NCBI RefSeq assembly: GCF_945862485.1
Contig: NZ_CAMAYF010000012.1
Location: 1-60,209 of the forward strand
Reading direction: 5' to 3'
Source: Sphingorhabdus sp. EL138
Lineage (GTDB): Bacteria; Pseudomonadota; Alphaproteobacteria; Sphingomonadales; Sphingomonadaceae
DNA: 60,209 nucleotides
A program made the position numbers and the translations under genes. How positions within the stretch are numbered: the stretch's first letter is position 1; each line of letters starts with the position of its first letter. A model generated the notes under the pieces. The model saw only the letters and a list, made by a program, of their open reading frames with translations, was not told where the DNA came from and ran no database searches. Shown piece by piece: positions 1 through 7,629 of this stretch.

Positions 1-557
1 GGCGATGAAGTCGTACTCGACGGCTATTTCGAAGAAGACCCCTATCCACCGCCACTCGATAACGCCGATGGCTATGGCCATATGATGGCCTATGTCGACG
101 AACATAGCTTCAAGCCCAAGCTGCACCGCTGGCGGTTTAACCTTGCCGATGGAACGACGCGCGAAGAGCGGTTGGATGACCGGATCCTCGAATTCGGAAT
201 GATGAACCAAAGCTATCTGGGGCAGCCTTATCGATATGCCTATAGCACGACTTCTAAGCCCGGCTGGTTCCTGTTCAACGGCTTTGCAAAGCACGCATGC
301 TGACGGGCGATTCATGGTCCCTACAGCTTCCTGAGGGCGTTTATGGCAGTGAGGCACCCTTTGCTTCACGTGTTGGCGCGGTGGACGAAGATGACGGCTA
401 TCTCGTCAGCTTTGTCACCGACGAAAATCGTGGGACATCCGAATGCATATTGATTGATTGCAAGCGTTTTGAGGAAGGCCCTGTTTGCCGGATTGCCCTC
501 CCGCATAAAATCAGCAGCGGTACACATGCGCACTGGGCGGAACGATCCGTCCTTTAA
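1..557 (+). pseudogene. Carotenoid oxygenase family gene, 3' part, frameshifted
   Basis: Frame 1 is open from the window edge and stops at 301-303. The homologous reading continues in frame 3 from about 297 to the stop at 555-557. The joined protein resembles the C-terminal part of carotenoid cleavage / lignostilbene dioxygenases (RPE65 family): blade motifs such as EAPFASR, DDGYLVSFV and the terminal SSGTHAHW, whose His matches the last iron-ligand His of the family. Restoring one A near 295 would give KHDMLTGDSW, which fits the family, so a single-base deletion is the simplest explanation. The 5' end lies outside the window. It is either a recent pseudogene or a sequencing error. The family call is confident from motifs; the substrate is unknown. 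Confidence 0.8.
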
Positions 558-649
558 ATTGGGGCATTTTTGGAAAACGACTTTCGTTAGCGACTGTGTT
601 CGCAATTGGCGCAGCACGCAGTCCTGCTCGATACGGTCTCGGCGGTAAA

Positions 650-840
650 TTCCCTGGTAGCAGGGAAATTGCAGGGATTTAATCAACATTTAAACGACGA
701 TTTTGGGTGTGGAATATGTTTAAGCGGGCCAAAATCAAAGATTTGGCGGATAGCTCCAGAAAAAGGCGCAGGGAATTTTTTTGCAAGTTGTAGGGAAATG
801 TGACGGAGCGATCAGGGATAATCTGCTCCAGTAGCAGGGA
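650..840. repeat. Dispersed CAGGGA-type repeats in a gene-free stretch (561-1248)
   Basis: No convincing gene was found between 561 and 1248. Inside it, the hexamer CAGGGA or TAGGGA recurs at about 661, 672, 769, 791, 813 and 835, often followed by AA/T runs. The first copy forms a perfect inverted repeat TTCCCTG-GTAG-CAGGGAA at 650-667. Function is unknown. Such AT-flanked GCAGGGA repeats look like debris at a mobile-element or prophage edge, but that is inference. Confidence 0.4.
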
Positions 841-1152
841 CCGTGCAGCAATCACGACGCGAGAGAATTCGGCTCCGAAAAAGGGGACGATACGTGTATC
901 ATCTACACCACGCCTTGATGGCCTCGTTTCCAACATTAGGGCTAATCAGCTTTTCTGGAGCTCGGCGGAAATGCCCCTCAGAAAATATTTTTAGAATTGG
1001 CTGTTGCATTCAAAATTGATTGCAGGCTTAATAATGACATCGCCACATGGCTCGGCGCCCAAGAGATTAAGGACTGCGGTCCACTGACCTTGAGGCAATC
1101 GCGAAATGCGCTCCGATGCATGCACCTTGGAAGGATAAGCGTGTTGATTACT

Positions 1153-1176
1153 GACCTATGGGGTTTCCCCTAGGTC
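1153..1176. other. Inverted repeat upstream of the methyltransferase gene
   Basis: GACCTATGGGG, TTT, then CCCCTAGGTC forms a near-perfect hairpin with one bulged T. It lies about 70 bp before the methyltransferase start and is not followed by a T-run, so an operator or an RNA structure is likelier than a terminator. Confidence 0.35.
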
Positions 1177-1200
1177 GGATGATTTGCGCTATGATCTCCT

Positions 1201-1248
1201 GGAGGATCAATGCGCCTGTTTTAACCTTCGCGATTTTCGCGAACAAAA
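1201..1248 (+). promoter_or_regulatory. Possible leader: strong RBS, four-codon minigene and hairpin
   Basis: GGAGG at 1201-1205 sits 4 bases before ATG at 1210, which opens a reading of only four codons (M-R-L-F) ending in TAA at 1222-1224. A perfect hairpin TTCGCGA-TTT-TCGCGAA (1227-1243) follows and ends 5 bases before the methyltransferase ATG at 1249, which has no ribosome site of its own. The arrangement suggests translational coupling or attenuation. This is inference from layout only. Confidence 0.35.
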
Positions 1249-2697
1249 ATGGGAGTTTATGAATTGGCTTTTACGATAGACAAAACCAAGGCAGCCCTGA
1301 ATGCGAAGTCAAAGGCCCATAAAAAGCTCATGGGCCATAAAGTTTCGCTCGCAGCGATGGCGGCATCAGCCCCGGAGAACCTCATAGGTGAGATGAAACT
1401 TGAACGGCTGCCCATCAAATCCCTGGAGGGCTTGAAAAGGCGGGTCCGTAAAACCGAGGCGGACCAGTTTGAACGGGTGACTAACAGTCTTCGCACCCAC
1501 GGACAAAAGGTTCCTATCCTGATCAGCGCATCGGGCAAGATCATCAACGGCCATATCGTAGCCATGGCATTAGGGAAGTTAGGTGCGACAGAAGTTTGGT
1601 GCGTTGTCGTAGACGACCTTGACGAGCGCGAGCTTGAACTTCTTCACGTGACGCTCAATCGCCTGGGTGAAACCGGTGACTGGGATATCGAAGCGCTTGG
1701 CCCATTGCTTATTGAGTTTGACGATTGTGGTTTTGATGTAGGCACCACAGGATTTAGCCTGCCCGAGCTTGATATCATCATGACCACAGGCGGGCAGGCA
1801 GGCGAGAGCGATGACAACGTCATACCGCCACTGCCAAAGATACCGGTGACACTACCAAATGATCTGTGGCATTTAGACGACCACCGTATTCTGTGCGCGG
1901 ACTCTACCGATCCCGTAAGCTACACGATTGTTCTGGGCGGCGAACGTGCGGACATTGTGTTTACCGATTGTCCGTGGAATATCCCCATTGAAGGCTTTGT
2001 AAGCGGGCATGGCAAGACAAAGCACAAAGACTTCAAAATGGGGGCAGGGGAACTTTCCGCAGAGGATTTTGCTTCGTTCTGTAATCAGTTTCATCAGCTG
2101 TGCGCGAACCACTTGGGCGAGGGTGCTGCTTTTTACTCCTGCATTGATTGGCGGTCTGTTGACCTGATCATGGCTGCTGGCAAGCTAGCCGGACTTCGGC
2201 ACACCAACACGATCATATGGAACAAGGGATCCGGATCTAACGGGTCTCCATACCGGCCAGCGCACGAACTTATCGTGATGTTTGTCAAAGGCAGCAAGCT
2301 TGCTGTCAACAATGTCGAGATGGGCAAGCATGGCCGTGACCGAACCAATGTCTGGTCCTACCCTGGCGCCAACCAACGGGGATCCTCCGCCGCAAAGGCG
2401 CTGGAACACCATCCGACGCCAAAGCCAATAGAGATGGTCGAAGACGCGCTCAAGGATGTCAGCAAGCGCGGCGCATTGGTGCTCGATGTGTTTTTGGGGT
2501 CTGGCACGACGCTGCTCGCTGCGGAACGCAGCGGGCGACGCGCCCACTGCATCGAGCTTGATCCTGCCTATGTAGATGTCGCAATCCGGCGATGGGAAGA
2601 GATGACCGGCAAGGAAGCTATCCACGCAGGGTCAGGCAAAACATTCGCGCAAATGGCAAAAGAACGGGCGACACAATCACAGCAGCACGCAGCGTAA
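1249..2697 (+). CDS. ParB-domain / DNA methyltransferase fusion (prophage type)
   Basis: A 482-residue protein with two parts. Residues about 49-170 form a ParB/sulfiredoxin-like domain (LERLPIKSLEGLKRR, then GQKVPILI and the KIINGH motif). Residues about 200-460 form a beta-class amino-methyltransferase: motif IV comes first (TDCPWN, D240-N244) and the SAM-binding motif I last (DVFLGSGTT, residues 413-421). Such fusions are common in alphaproteobacterial phages and prophages and methylate adenine-N6 or cytosine-N4. Motif IV normally reads DPPY or close to it; here Cys replaces the first Pro and Trp the Tyr, so activity or target may differ. The start at 1249 lacks a Shine-Dalgarno; ATG at 1393 is an alternative. 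A DUF5681 gene follows after 24 bp. Confidence 0.85.
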   Translation: MGVYELAFTIDKTKAALNAKSKAHKKLMGHKVSLAAMAASAPENLIGEMKLERLPIKSLEGLKRRVRKTEADQFERVTNSLRTHGQKVPILISASGKIINGHIVAMALGKLGATEVWCVVVDDLDERELELLHVTLNRLGETGDWDIEALGPLLIEFDDCGFDVGTTGFSLPELDIIMTTGGQAGESDDNVIPPLPKIPVTLPNDLWHLDDHRILCADSTDPVSYTIVLGGERADIVFTDCPWNIPIEGFVSGHGKTKHKDFKMGAGELSAEDFASFCNQFHQLCANHLGEGAAFYSCIDWRSVDLIMAAGKLAGLRHTNTIIWNKGSGSNGSPYRPAHELIVMFVKGSKLAVNNVEMGKHGRDRTNVWSYPGANQRGSSAAKALEHHPTPKPIEMVEDALKDVSKRGALVLDVFLGSGTTLLAAERSGRRAHCIELDPAYVDVAIRRWEEMTGKEAIHAGSGKTFAQMAKERATQSQQHAA

Positions 2698-2721
2698 AAC
2701 GGATAATTGGGGGCATTTATC

Positions 2722-3156
2722 ATGAGCACGGAAAAGAATGGTGGGTACGGAAAACCGCCCAAGGTACATCAATGGCAGCCAGGGCAAAGCGGTAATCCAT
2801 CGGGAAAGAAAAAGGCGGCTGCCAAAACATGTCTGCCGCTACCCGAAATGTTTGCAGAAGAGCTTGCCCGCGGCATTAATTTTTCCGAGAACGGCAAGTC
2901 CAAAACGGCACCAACAGCGAGAGCGCTAGTTCGATCGTATATTCACAGTGCCCTCAAAGCTCCGCTCAAGCAGCAAGGCGAAGCTATTAAACTGCTTATG
3001 GCATTAGGCGTTTTTGACATTCAAAATACATCATTTGAAAATTATGACGATGATTTCATACCTCCGTTTTCGGAGACTGAAAGACGTTACATTAAATTTA
3101 TGGAAGACTTCATAAACGGAGAAGAGGACGGGAGCTTCGATGAGGGCACGCTGTGA
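2722..3156 (+). CDS. DUF5681 domain protein (phage packaging-associated)
   Basis: A 144-residue protein whose N-terminus carries the DUF5681 signature (YGKPPKVHQWQPGQSGNPSG, residues about 9-28) followed by a Lys/Ala-rich segment. DUF5681 proteins occur mostly in alphaproteobacterial prophages, often next to ParB/methyltransferase and terminase genes, and are suspected to be small-terminase-like; no activity is proven. The ATG at 2722 was preferred over an upstream TTG at 2707 because the motif begins directly after it. The C-terminus is acidic (EEDGSFDEG). Its neighbours, the methyltransferase before and a terminase relic after, fit a prophage packaging region. Confidence 0.75.
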   Translation: MSTEKNGGYGKPPKVHQWQPGQSGNPSGKKKAAAKTCLPLPEMFAEELARGINFSENGKSKTAPTARALVRSYIHSALKAPLKQQGEAIKLLMALGVFDIQNTSFENYDDDFIPPFSETERRYIKFMEDFINGEEDGSFDEGTL

Positions 3157-3194
3157 AAGCGCCGTAGCGCGAAGGGCTTGGTGCACGCACACGT

Positions 3195-3917
3195 TCAATC
3201 AGAATACGTATAATGCACGCCGAGTTCATAAACGGCGACTGAGGGAACCCGGCCCTGAAGTTGCCGCATAGCAAACCAATGATGGTCAATGGTTCGGTCG
3301 GCCATCAGGCCAACGCCATGCTCCCAATAGGAAAGATATGCCTCCCCCCGATCATATGCATAGAAGTTGCCGTTACCTGCTGAACAATCCAGCGCATACT
3401 CCCAGTTGTTTTCGCGCATGTACAGGCCGTGTTCGGGGTCCGACTTATGTGCCATATTTATAATGTACCGCGCGCTCTTGGCGTCCAATGGCCGGAATGT
3501 TGCGACCCGCAACCGCCCGTTAGTTGTTGGACTGATTGCGGCAATGAGACTTTCGCCGCGTTGAATGGTAACAATCTTGCTGCGCAAGTCCACCGGGCCT
3601 AACTCTATCCACCAATCGTCGCCTGTGGCAGATAGGACAGGGCGCGGATCGTCAGGCGATAGGATCTGCACAAGACGATCCATTGCCGGCTCAAGTTCCG
3701 TCCAGTTGGTGTTGCCCTTACCGCTGCGCTGCTGAAGGTGGAATAGCATGGATGCGAAGGGCCAGCCTCCATCGCCGCTGATCGTGCCTTCAAAGGTATT
3801 AAGAGACATTGGATAGAAAATGTCAGGCAATTCGTAATCGGCCAAAATCTCGGGTTTAAGGCGGATCTCGATTATGGTCATTCCACCGCGCCCAAGAATG
3901 GGTAAATCTTGCACCAA
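3195..3917 (-). CDS. Unrecognised protein inside the prophage relic
   Basis: A 240-residue open frame opposite in strand to the phage-like genes around it. No family is recognised. The protein looks genuine: balanced composition, several Trp/Tyr-rich segments (GDDWWIELGP, NWEYALDC, YLSYWEHG), no signal peptide and no membrane segment. The 5' end is uncertain: TTG at 3917 opens the frame, ATG at 3881 gives MTIIEIRLKP and 228 residues, and neither has a clear ribosome site. Single opposite-strand genes in prophages are often cargo (morons) such as defence or immunity proteins; that is only a contextual guess. Confidence 0.55.
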   Translation of the reverse strand: MVQDLPILGRGGMTIIEIRLKPEILADYELPDIFYPMSLNTFEGTISGDGGWPFASMLFHLQQRSGKGNTNWTELEPAMDRLVQILSPDDPRPVLSATGDDWWIELGPVDLRSKIVTIQRGESLIAAISPTTNGRLRVATFRPLDAKSARYIINMAHKSDPEHGLYMRENNWEYALDCSAGNGNFYAYDRGEAYLSYWEHGVGLMADRTIDHHWFAMRQLQGRVPSVAVYELGVHYTYSD

Positions 3918-4140
3918 TAACTACCGCTAAATGATGTTGGATAGCGTCTTACCATGTGACGATCGTTCACTCTGTTGCCAACCAAAGTCAAGTCAACAAT
4001 AGGTAATTAAACGATTTTATATGATTTTAGCCGATCCTCGAAAATTTTTGGTGGGCGTCGGTCGATGACCGCTTCGCCCGCACTTGAGCGCTAAATGAGT
4101 TCAGGTGGCCTTGTAGACCCGGTGGTATCGCTCCGTGTTC

Positions 4141-4644
4141 CCCAATGTGCACATTGATACGAAGAAAGCGTCGGTTGATGAGGTTAAGACAATGTGTGGC
4201 GACTACAGCGTCTGTTCGACCTGAGCGCTTTGTGGCAAGCGCTATTTTCTGCTCGATATTCTCCGCGAACGGCTCCAGTTTCCTGACCTCGAGCGGGCTG
4301 GGTACCATCAGCGTGAAAAGTGGGACGCCAATCTTGTCATCGTTGAAAAAGCCGGGTCGGGCATCAGTCTCTGCCAGAATATCCAGCGTCACACTCTCAG
4401 ACTTTGGATCCAGCCTATTGCCCCATTAGGGTCCAAGCAGGACCGCGCTTCACAGCGGTCGCCGAAATTTGAACGCGGCGAGGTCTTCGTACCCAATGAA
4501 GCGCCATGGTTGAAAACATTCGAGGAAGAACTGATCAGTTTTCCGCATGTCAAACACGACGATCAAGTCGACAGCGTCGTGCAATTTTTGGCGGCGGTCG
4601 ATACGGGAAGACTATTGCATTTCGCAGATATCGCTAGGCGGTGA
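4141..4644 (+). pseudogene. Phage terminase large subunit, decayed C-terminal part
   Basis: Reading frame 1 gives a clear terminase large-subunit C-terminal nuclease domain: DYSVCST, a stop at 4222-4224, then ALCGKRYFLLDILRERL, NLVIVEKAGSGISL, KFERGEVFVPNEAPW and HDDQVDSVVQFL, ending at TGA 4642-4644. Family members have Trp where the stop lies (STW), so TGG to TGA is the simplest lesion. The ATPase half upstream of about 4141 is missing or scrambled: stops crowd the frame between 4066 and 4120. With the DUF5681 and methyltransferase genes this marks the tract as a prophage remnant. A 121-codon open frame on the minus strand (4027-4392) is a shadow of this relic. Confidence 0.75.
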
Positions 4645-4972
4645 TGCCGATGCACACATGCGATGTAATCAGATATCAGATATCAGCATCGGCATAACGC
4701 GATCGCGGCTTTGCGGCCAATGTCGGGCACTTGCAAATACAACTTCGTGACTGCTGGTGGTGATGACTGAGTAATCCATCCGGTCGCCAGCCAAGCCATT
4801 GTTGGGATCTAGTCGACGCTGGTTCCGCATGCATTGTTCCAATGAATTCCCCGATAATAATCGGCATAAAGACGATCTGTTCGGATAGTGGGTATGCAAA
4901 TGATGCCTTAGGCCTGAATGTGGCATAGTTAATCGTGAAGGCACTTCAATGAACAATGTGAGCGTAGAAGAC
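4645..4972. other. Gene-free stretch between prophage relic and LysR gene
   Basis: About 330 bases with no supported gene. The only structure seen is a short tandem ATCAGAT/ATCAGAT/ATCAGC run at about 4669-4690. The short open frames on both strands lack ribosome sites and recognisable protein features. Confidence 0.4.
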
Positions 4973-5911
4973 TCACTGCAAATCTTCAGACATTCGCGCC
5001 GGATTTAGAAGTTCAGAATCTTGGCGAACAATCTCCATAAGCCAAGCCTTGCCGGCTTTTATGCGTTCGAGCGTTCGGTTATCTTTATGCGTCACCAGCC
5101 AAAAGTTACGGCTAATTGTGCTCTCTGGAAATATTGGTTCCAAGGTTGGATCGATATCACCAATAAAGCAGGGAAGTACGCCTATTCCAGCTCCCACTGC
5201 CACTAACCTGTGCTGAGCAATGATGCTTGAAGACCGGATGTCAGGCTTCAACCCGGCTACCAAATCATCGAGATAGTTAAGCTCCGGCGCATAAAGCAAA
5301 TCTGGTATATAGCCGATGAGATGGTGCTCTGCGCCCAATTTATCTAGCGCCGTGGGAACGCCGTGCTGATTTATATATGCACGGCTGGCATATAAGCCCA
5401 GCTTATAGCTTGCCAGCTTTTGCGCGATTACGTGCCCAGCCTTTGGCCTTGAAAGCACCACGGCAATATCAGCTTCACGTTTGGAAGGGCTTAGGAAGCC
5501 GCTGCTCGCAACAATATCAAGCCGGAGGTCGGGATGACGTTCTACGAAGGCCGGTACATGTCGCGTCAGAAACCACGATCCAAATCCTTCCGAAACGCTA
5601 ATGCGAAGAGTTCCGCTAAGGCTTCGGCCACCTTGAGATTGTGGTTGGGCGGACTCTGCTGCTGCTGCCATTACTTCGATAGAGGCAAACAGCTTTTCGC
5701 CTTCTTCAGTGAGCGACTGACCTTCGCGGGTTTGCTCAAACAAGGTGTAACCGATTTGACTTTCAAGGCGTCGGATTCTGCGACCTACGGTAGTAGCATC
5801 CACGTGTAGTTTCTTGGCAGCCCGAGCAATTTGCCCAGTCTGTGCAACGACAATGAATGCCTGATAATCGTTCCAGTCAGATACCTGCATAATTGCAGGC
5901 GTGGCTAGCAT
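4973..5911 (-). CDS. LysR-family transcriptional regulator
   Basis: A 312-residue protein with an N-terminal winged helix-turn-helix (about residues 12-70: FIVVAQTGQIARAAKKL, then TTVGRRIRRLESQIG) and a C-terminal LysR substrate domain (TLRISVSEGFGSWFL, residues about 103-117). It is divergent from mmsA with about 70 bp between, the usual position for a LysR activator, so it probably senses a valine-degradation intermediate. ATG at 5911 gives the longest form. ATG at 5890 (MQVSDWNDYQ) matches the usual family start better, and the palindrome at 5884-5899 would then overlap the start codon. Neither start has a strong Shine-Dalgarno. Confidence 0.9.
   Translation of the reverse strand: MLATPAIMQVSDWNDYQAFIVVAQTGQIARAAKKLHVDATTVGRRIRRLESQIGYTLFEQTREGQSLTEEGEKLFASIEVMAAAAESAQPQSQGGRSLSGTLRISVSEGFGSWFLTRHVPAFVERHPDLRLDIVASSGFLSPSKREADIAVVLSRPKAGHVIAQKLASYKLGLYASRAYINQHGVPTALDKLGAEHHLIGYIPDLLYAPELNYLDDLVAGLKPDIRSSSIIAQHRLVAVGAGIGVLPCFIGDIDPTLEPIFPESTISRNFWLVTHKDNRTLERIKAGKAWLMEIVRQDSELLNPARMSEDLQ
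5884..5899. promoter_or_regulatory. Palindrome at the LysR/mmsA divergent promoter
   Basis: CCTGCA-TAAT-TGCAGG is a perfect inverted repeat. Just beyond it, CATTAAT at 5908-5914 pairs with ATTAATG at 5930-5936, and GCCTGCAATTA repeats half of the first palindrome at about 5923-5933. The T/A-rich dyads between a LysR gene and its divergent target fit an autoregulatory LysR site; the exact site is inference. Confidence 0.45.
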
Positions 5912-5980
5912 TAATACATGTTGCCTGCAATTAATGATTGGCGCAGTTGAACGCTATTCCTTTAAAGAAAGAGCACCAAC

Positions 5981-7477
5981 ATGCGTCAAATCGATCATTT
6001 CATCAGCGGCGGTGCGGGTGCCAGCTCGGCGCGTTTTGGCGACATCATGGACCCCAACAATGGCGTGGTGCAGGCGCGTGTGGCCTTGGGCAATGCAGCG
6101 GTGCTTGAGCGGGCGGTGCAAGCGGCATTGGCGGCACAACCGGCGTGGGCAATGACCAACCCGCAACGCCGCGCGCGCGTTATGTTCGAGTTTAAACGCC
6201 TGGTTGAGGCCAATATGGACGAACTGGCGCATATGCTGAGCAGTGAGCATGGCAAGGTCATTGCCGACAGCAAGGGCGACATTCAACGCGGCCTTGAGGT
6301 CATCGAATTCTGCTGCGGCATTCCGCATGTCCTCAAGGGCGAACATACCCAAGGCGCCGGCCCCGGCATTGATGTGTATTCAATGCGCCAGCCCATCGGC
6401 ATTGGCGCTGGTATCACGCCGTTCAACTTTCCTGCGATGATCCCCTTGTGGATGAGCGGTGTTGCGATTGCGACGGGCAATGCCTTCATCATCAAGCCAA
6501 GCGAGCGCGACCCAAGCGTTCCTGTGCGCTTTGCCGAACTGTTTATCGAGGCTGGCTTGCCCGCAGGTATCTGCCAGGTTGTGCATGGCGACAAGGAAAT
6601 GGTCGATGCCATTTTGGATCACCCGGCGATTGGCGCGATCAGCTTTGTCGGCTCCTCCGACATTGCGCATTATGTCTACAATCGCGGCGTCGCCAACGGC
6701 AAGCGGGTGCAGGCGATGGGCGGCGCGAAGAACCATGGCATCGTCATGCCTGATGCGGACCTTGACCAGGTGGTTAATGATCTGGCGGGCGCGGCCTTTG
6801 GCTCGGCAGGTGAACGCTGCATGGCGCTTCCGGTCGTCGTCCCGGTTGGCGATGAGACTGCAGAGCGGCTAAAGGCCAAGCTGATCCCAGCCATCGCGGC
6901 ACTGCGCATTGGCATCTCTACCGATGCAGAAGCGCATTACGGCCCGGTGGTCACGCAAACGCATAAGGAAAAGGTCGAAGGATGGATCCAGACCTGCGCT
7001 GATGAAGGAGCAGAACTGGTGATCGATGGCCGTGGCTTTACGCTTCAGGGGCATGAGAAAGGCTACTTCATTGGGCCGACCTTGTTCGATCATGTCACGA
7101 CCGACATGGAAAGCTACAAGGAAGAGATCTTCGGACCCGTCCTGCAGATGGTGCGCGCTGCCAATTTTGAAGAAGCCTTGTCGCTTGCGAGCAACCATCA
7201 ATATGGCAATGGCGTAGCGATCTTCACCCGCAACGGCCACGCCGCCCGGGAATTTGCTGCCCGCGTCAATGTGGGCATGGTCGGCATCAACGTGCCAATT
7301 CCGGTTCCTGTCGCGTATCACAGCTTTGGCGGGTGGAAGCGCAGCGCCTTTGGCGACACCAACCAGCATGGCATGGAAGGCGTGAAGTTCTGGACCAAGG
7401 TCAAGACAGTGACTCAGCGCTGGCCGGATGGATCACCTGACGGCGGCAACGCGTTCGTCATTCCAACAATGGGATGA
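5981..7477 (+). CDS. mmsA: Methylmalonate-semialdehyde dehydrogenase (CoA-acylating)
   Basis: A 498-residue ALDH-superfamily protein of the usual MMSDH length. It oxidises methylmalonate semialdehyde (from valine) to propionyl-CoA with NAD and CoA in the cytoplasm. Seen: the MMSDH-type N-terminus, the cofactor region ITPFNFPAMIPLWM, and the catalytic Cys in GSAGERCMAL at residue 280. CoA-acylating MMSDHs typically lack the usual ALDH general-base Glu, and here AMGGAKNH stands where other ALDHs have LELGG, as expected. It is the first gene right of the divergent LysR gene. A strong hairpin terminator follows, so it may be transcribed apart from the genes downstream. Confidence 0.93.
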   Translation: MRQIDHFISGGAGASSARFGDIMDPNNGVVQARVALGNAAVLERAVQAALAAQPAWAMTNPQRRARVMFEFKRLVEANMDELAHMLSSEHGKVIADSKGDIQRGLEVIEFCCGIPHVLKGEHTQGAGPGIDVYSMRQPIGIGAGITPFNFPAMIPLWMSGVAIATGNAFIIKPSERDPSVPVRFAELFIEAGLPAGICQVVHGDKEMVDAILDHPAIGAISFVGSSDIAHYVYNRGVANGKRVQAMGGAKNHGIVMPDADLDQVVNDLAGAAFGSAGERCMALPVVVPVGDETAERLKAKLIPAIAALRIGISTDAEAHYGPVVTQTHKEKVEGWIQTCADEGAELVIDGRGFTLQGHEKGYFIGPTLFDHVTTDMESYKEEIFGPVLQMVRAANFEEALSLASNHQYGNGVAIFTRNGHAAREFAARVNVGMVGINVPIPVPVAYHSFGGWKRSAFGDTNQHGMEGVKFWTKVKTVTQRWPDGSPDGGNAFVIPTMG

Positions 7478-7563
7478 GGACAAAATGTTGAATGGCTGAT
7501 GCGAGTGATCTCCTCTCTCCTCTTTACTCGTAACAAGGGCGTTGCCCCTCAGCCGATCAGCGA

Positions 7564-7595
7564 GGCGGAGCAATATACGTATTGCTCCGCCTTTT
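7564..7595 (+). terminator. Rho-independent terminator after mmsA
   Basis: A perfect 12-bp stem GGCGGAGCAATA / TATTGCTCCGCC with a TACG loop is followed by TTTT. It sits 86 bp after the mmsA stop and 34 bp before the acyl-CoA dehydrogenase start, so it may attenuate read-through between them. Confidence 0.85.
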
Positions 7596-7629
7596 GAACG
7601 CACATCGAATTCCTAAGGGATAGGATGCT

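Noticed and set aside
2185-2625. A 146-codon minus-strand frame inside the methyltransferase gene
   Set aside because: Fully antisense to a conserved domain and without recognisable motifs; a shadow frame.
4027-4392. A 121-codon minus-strand open frame that looks protein-like
   Set aside because: The plus strand in frame 1 over the same bases encodes recognisable terminase motifs up to 4644, so the minus-strand frame is a shadow of that relic.
4669-4956. A 95-codon minus-strand frame before the LysR gene
   Set aside because: No family features, no ribosome site, and unusual composition; treated as non-coding.
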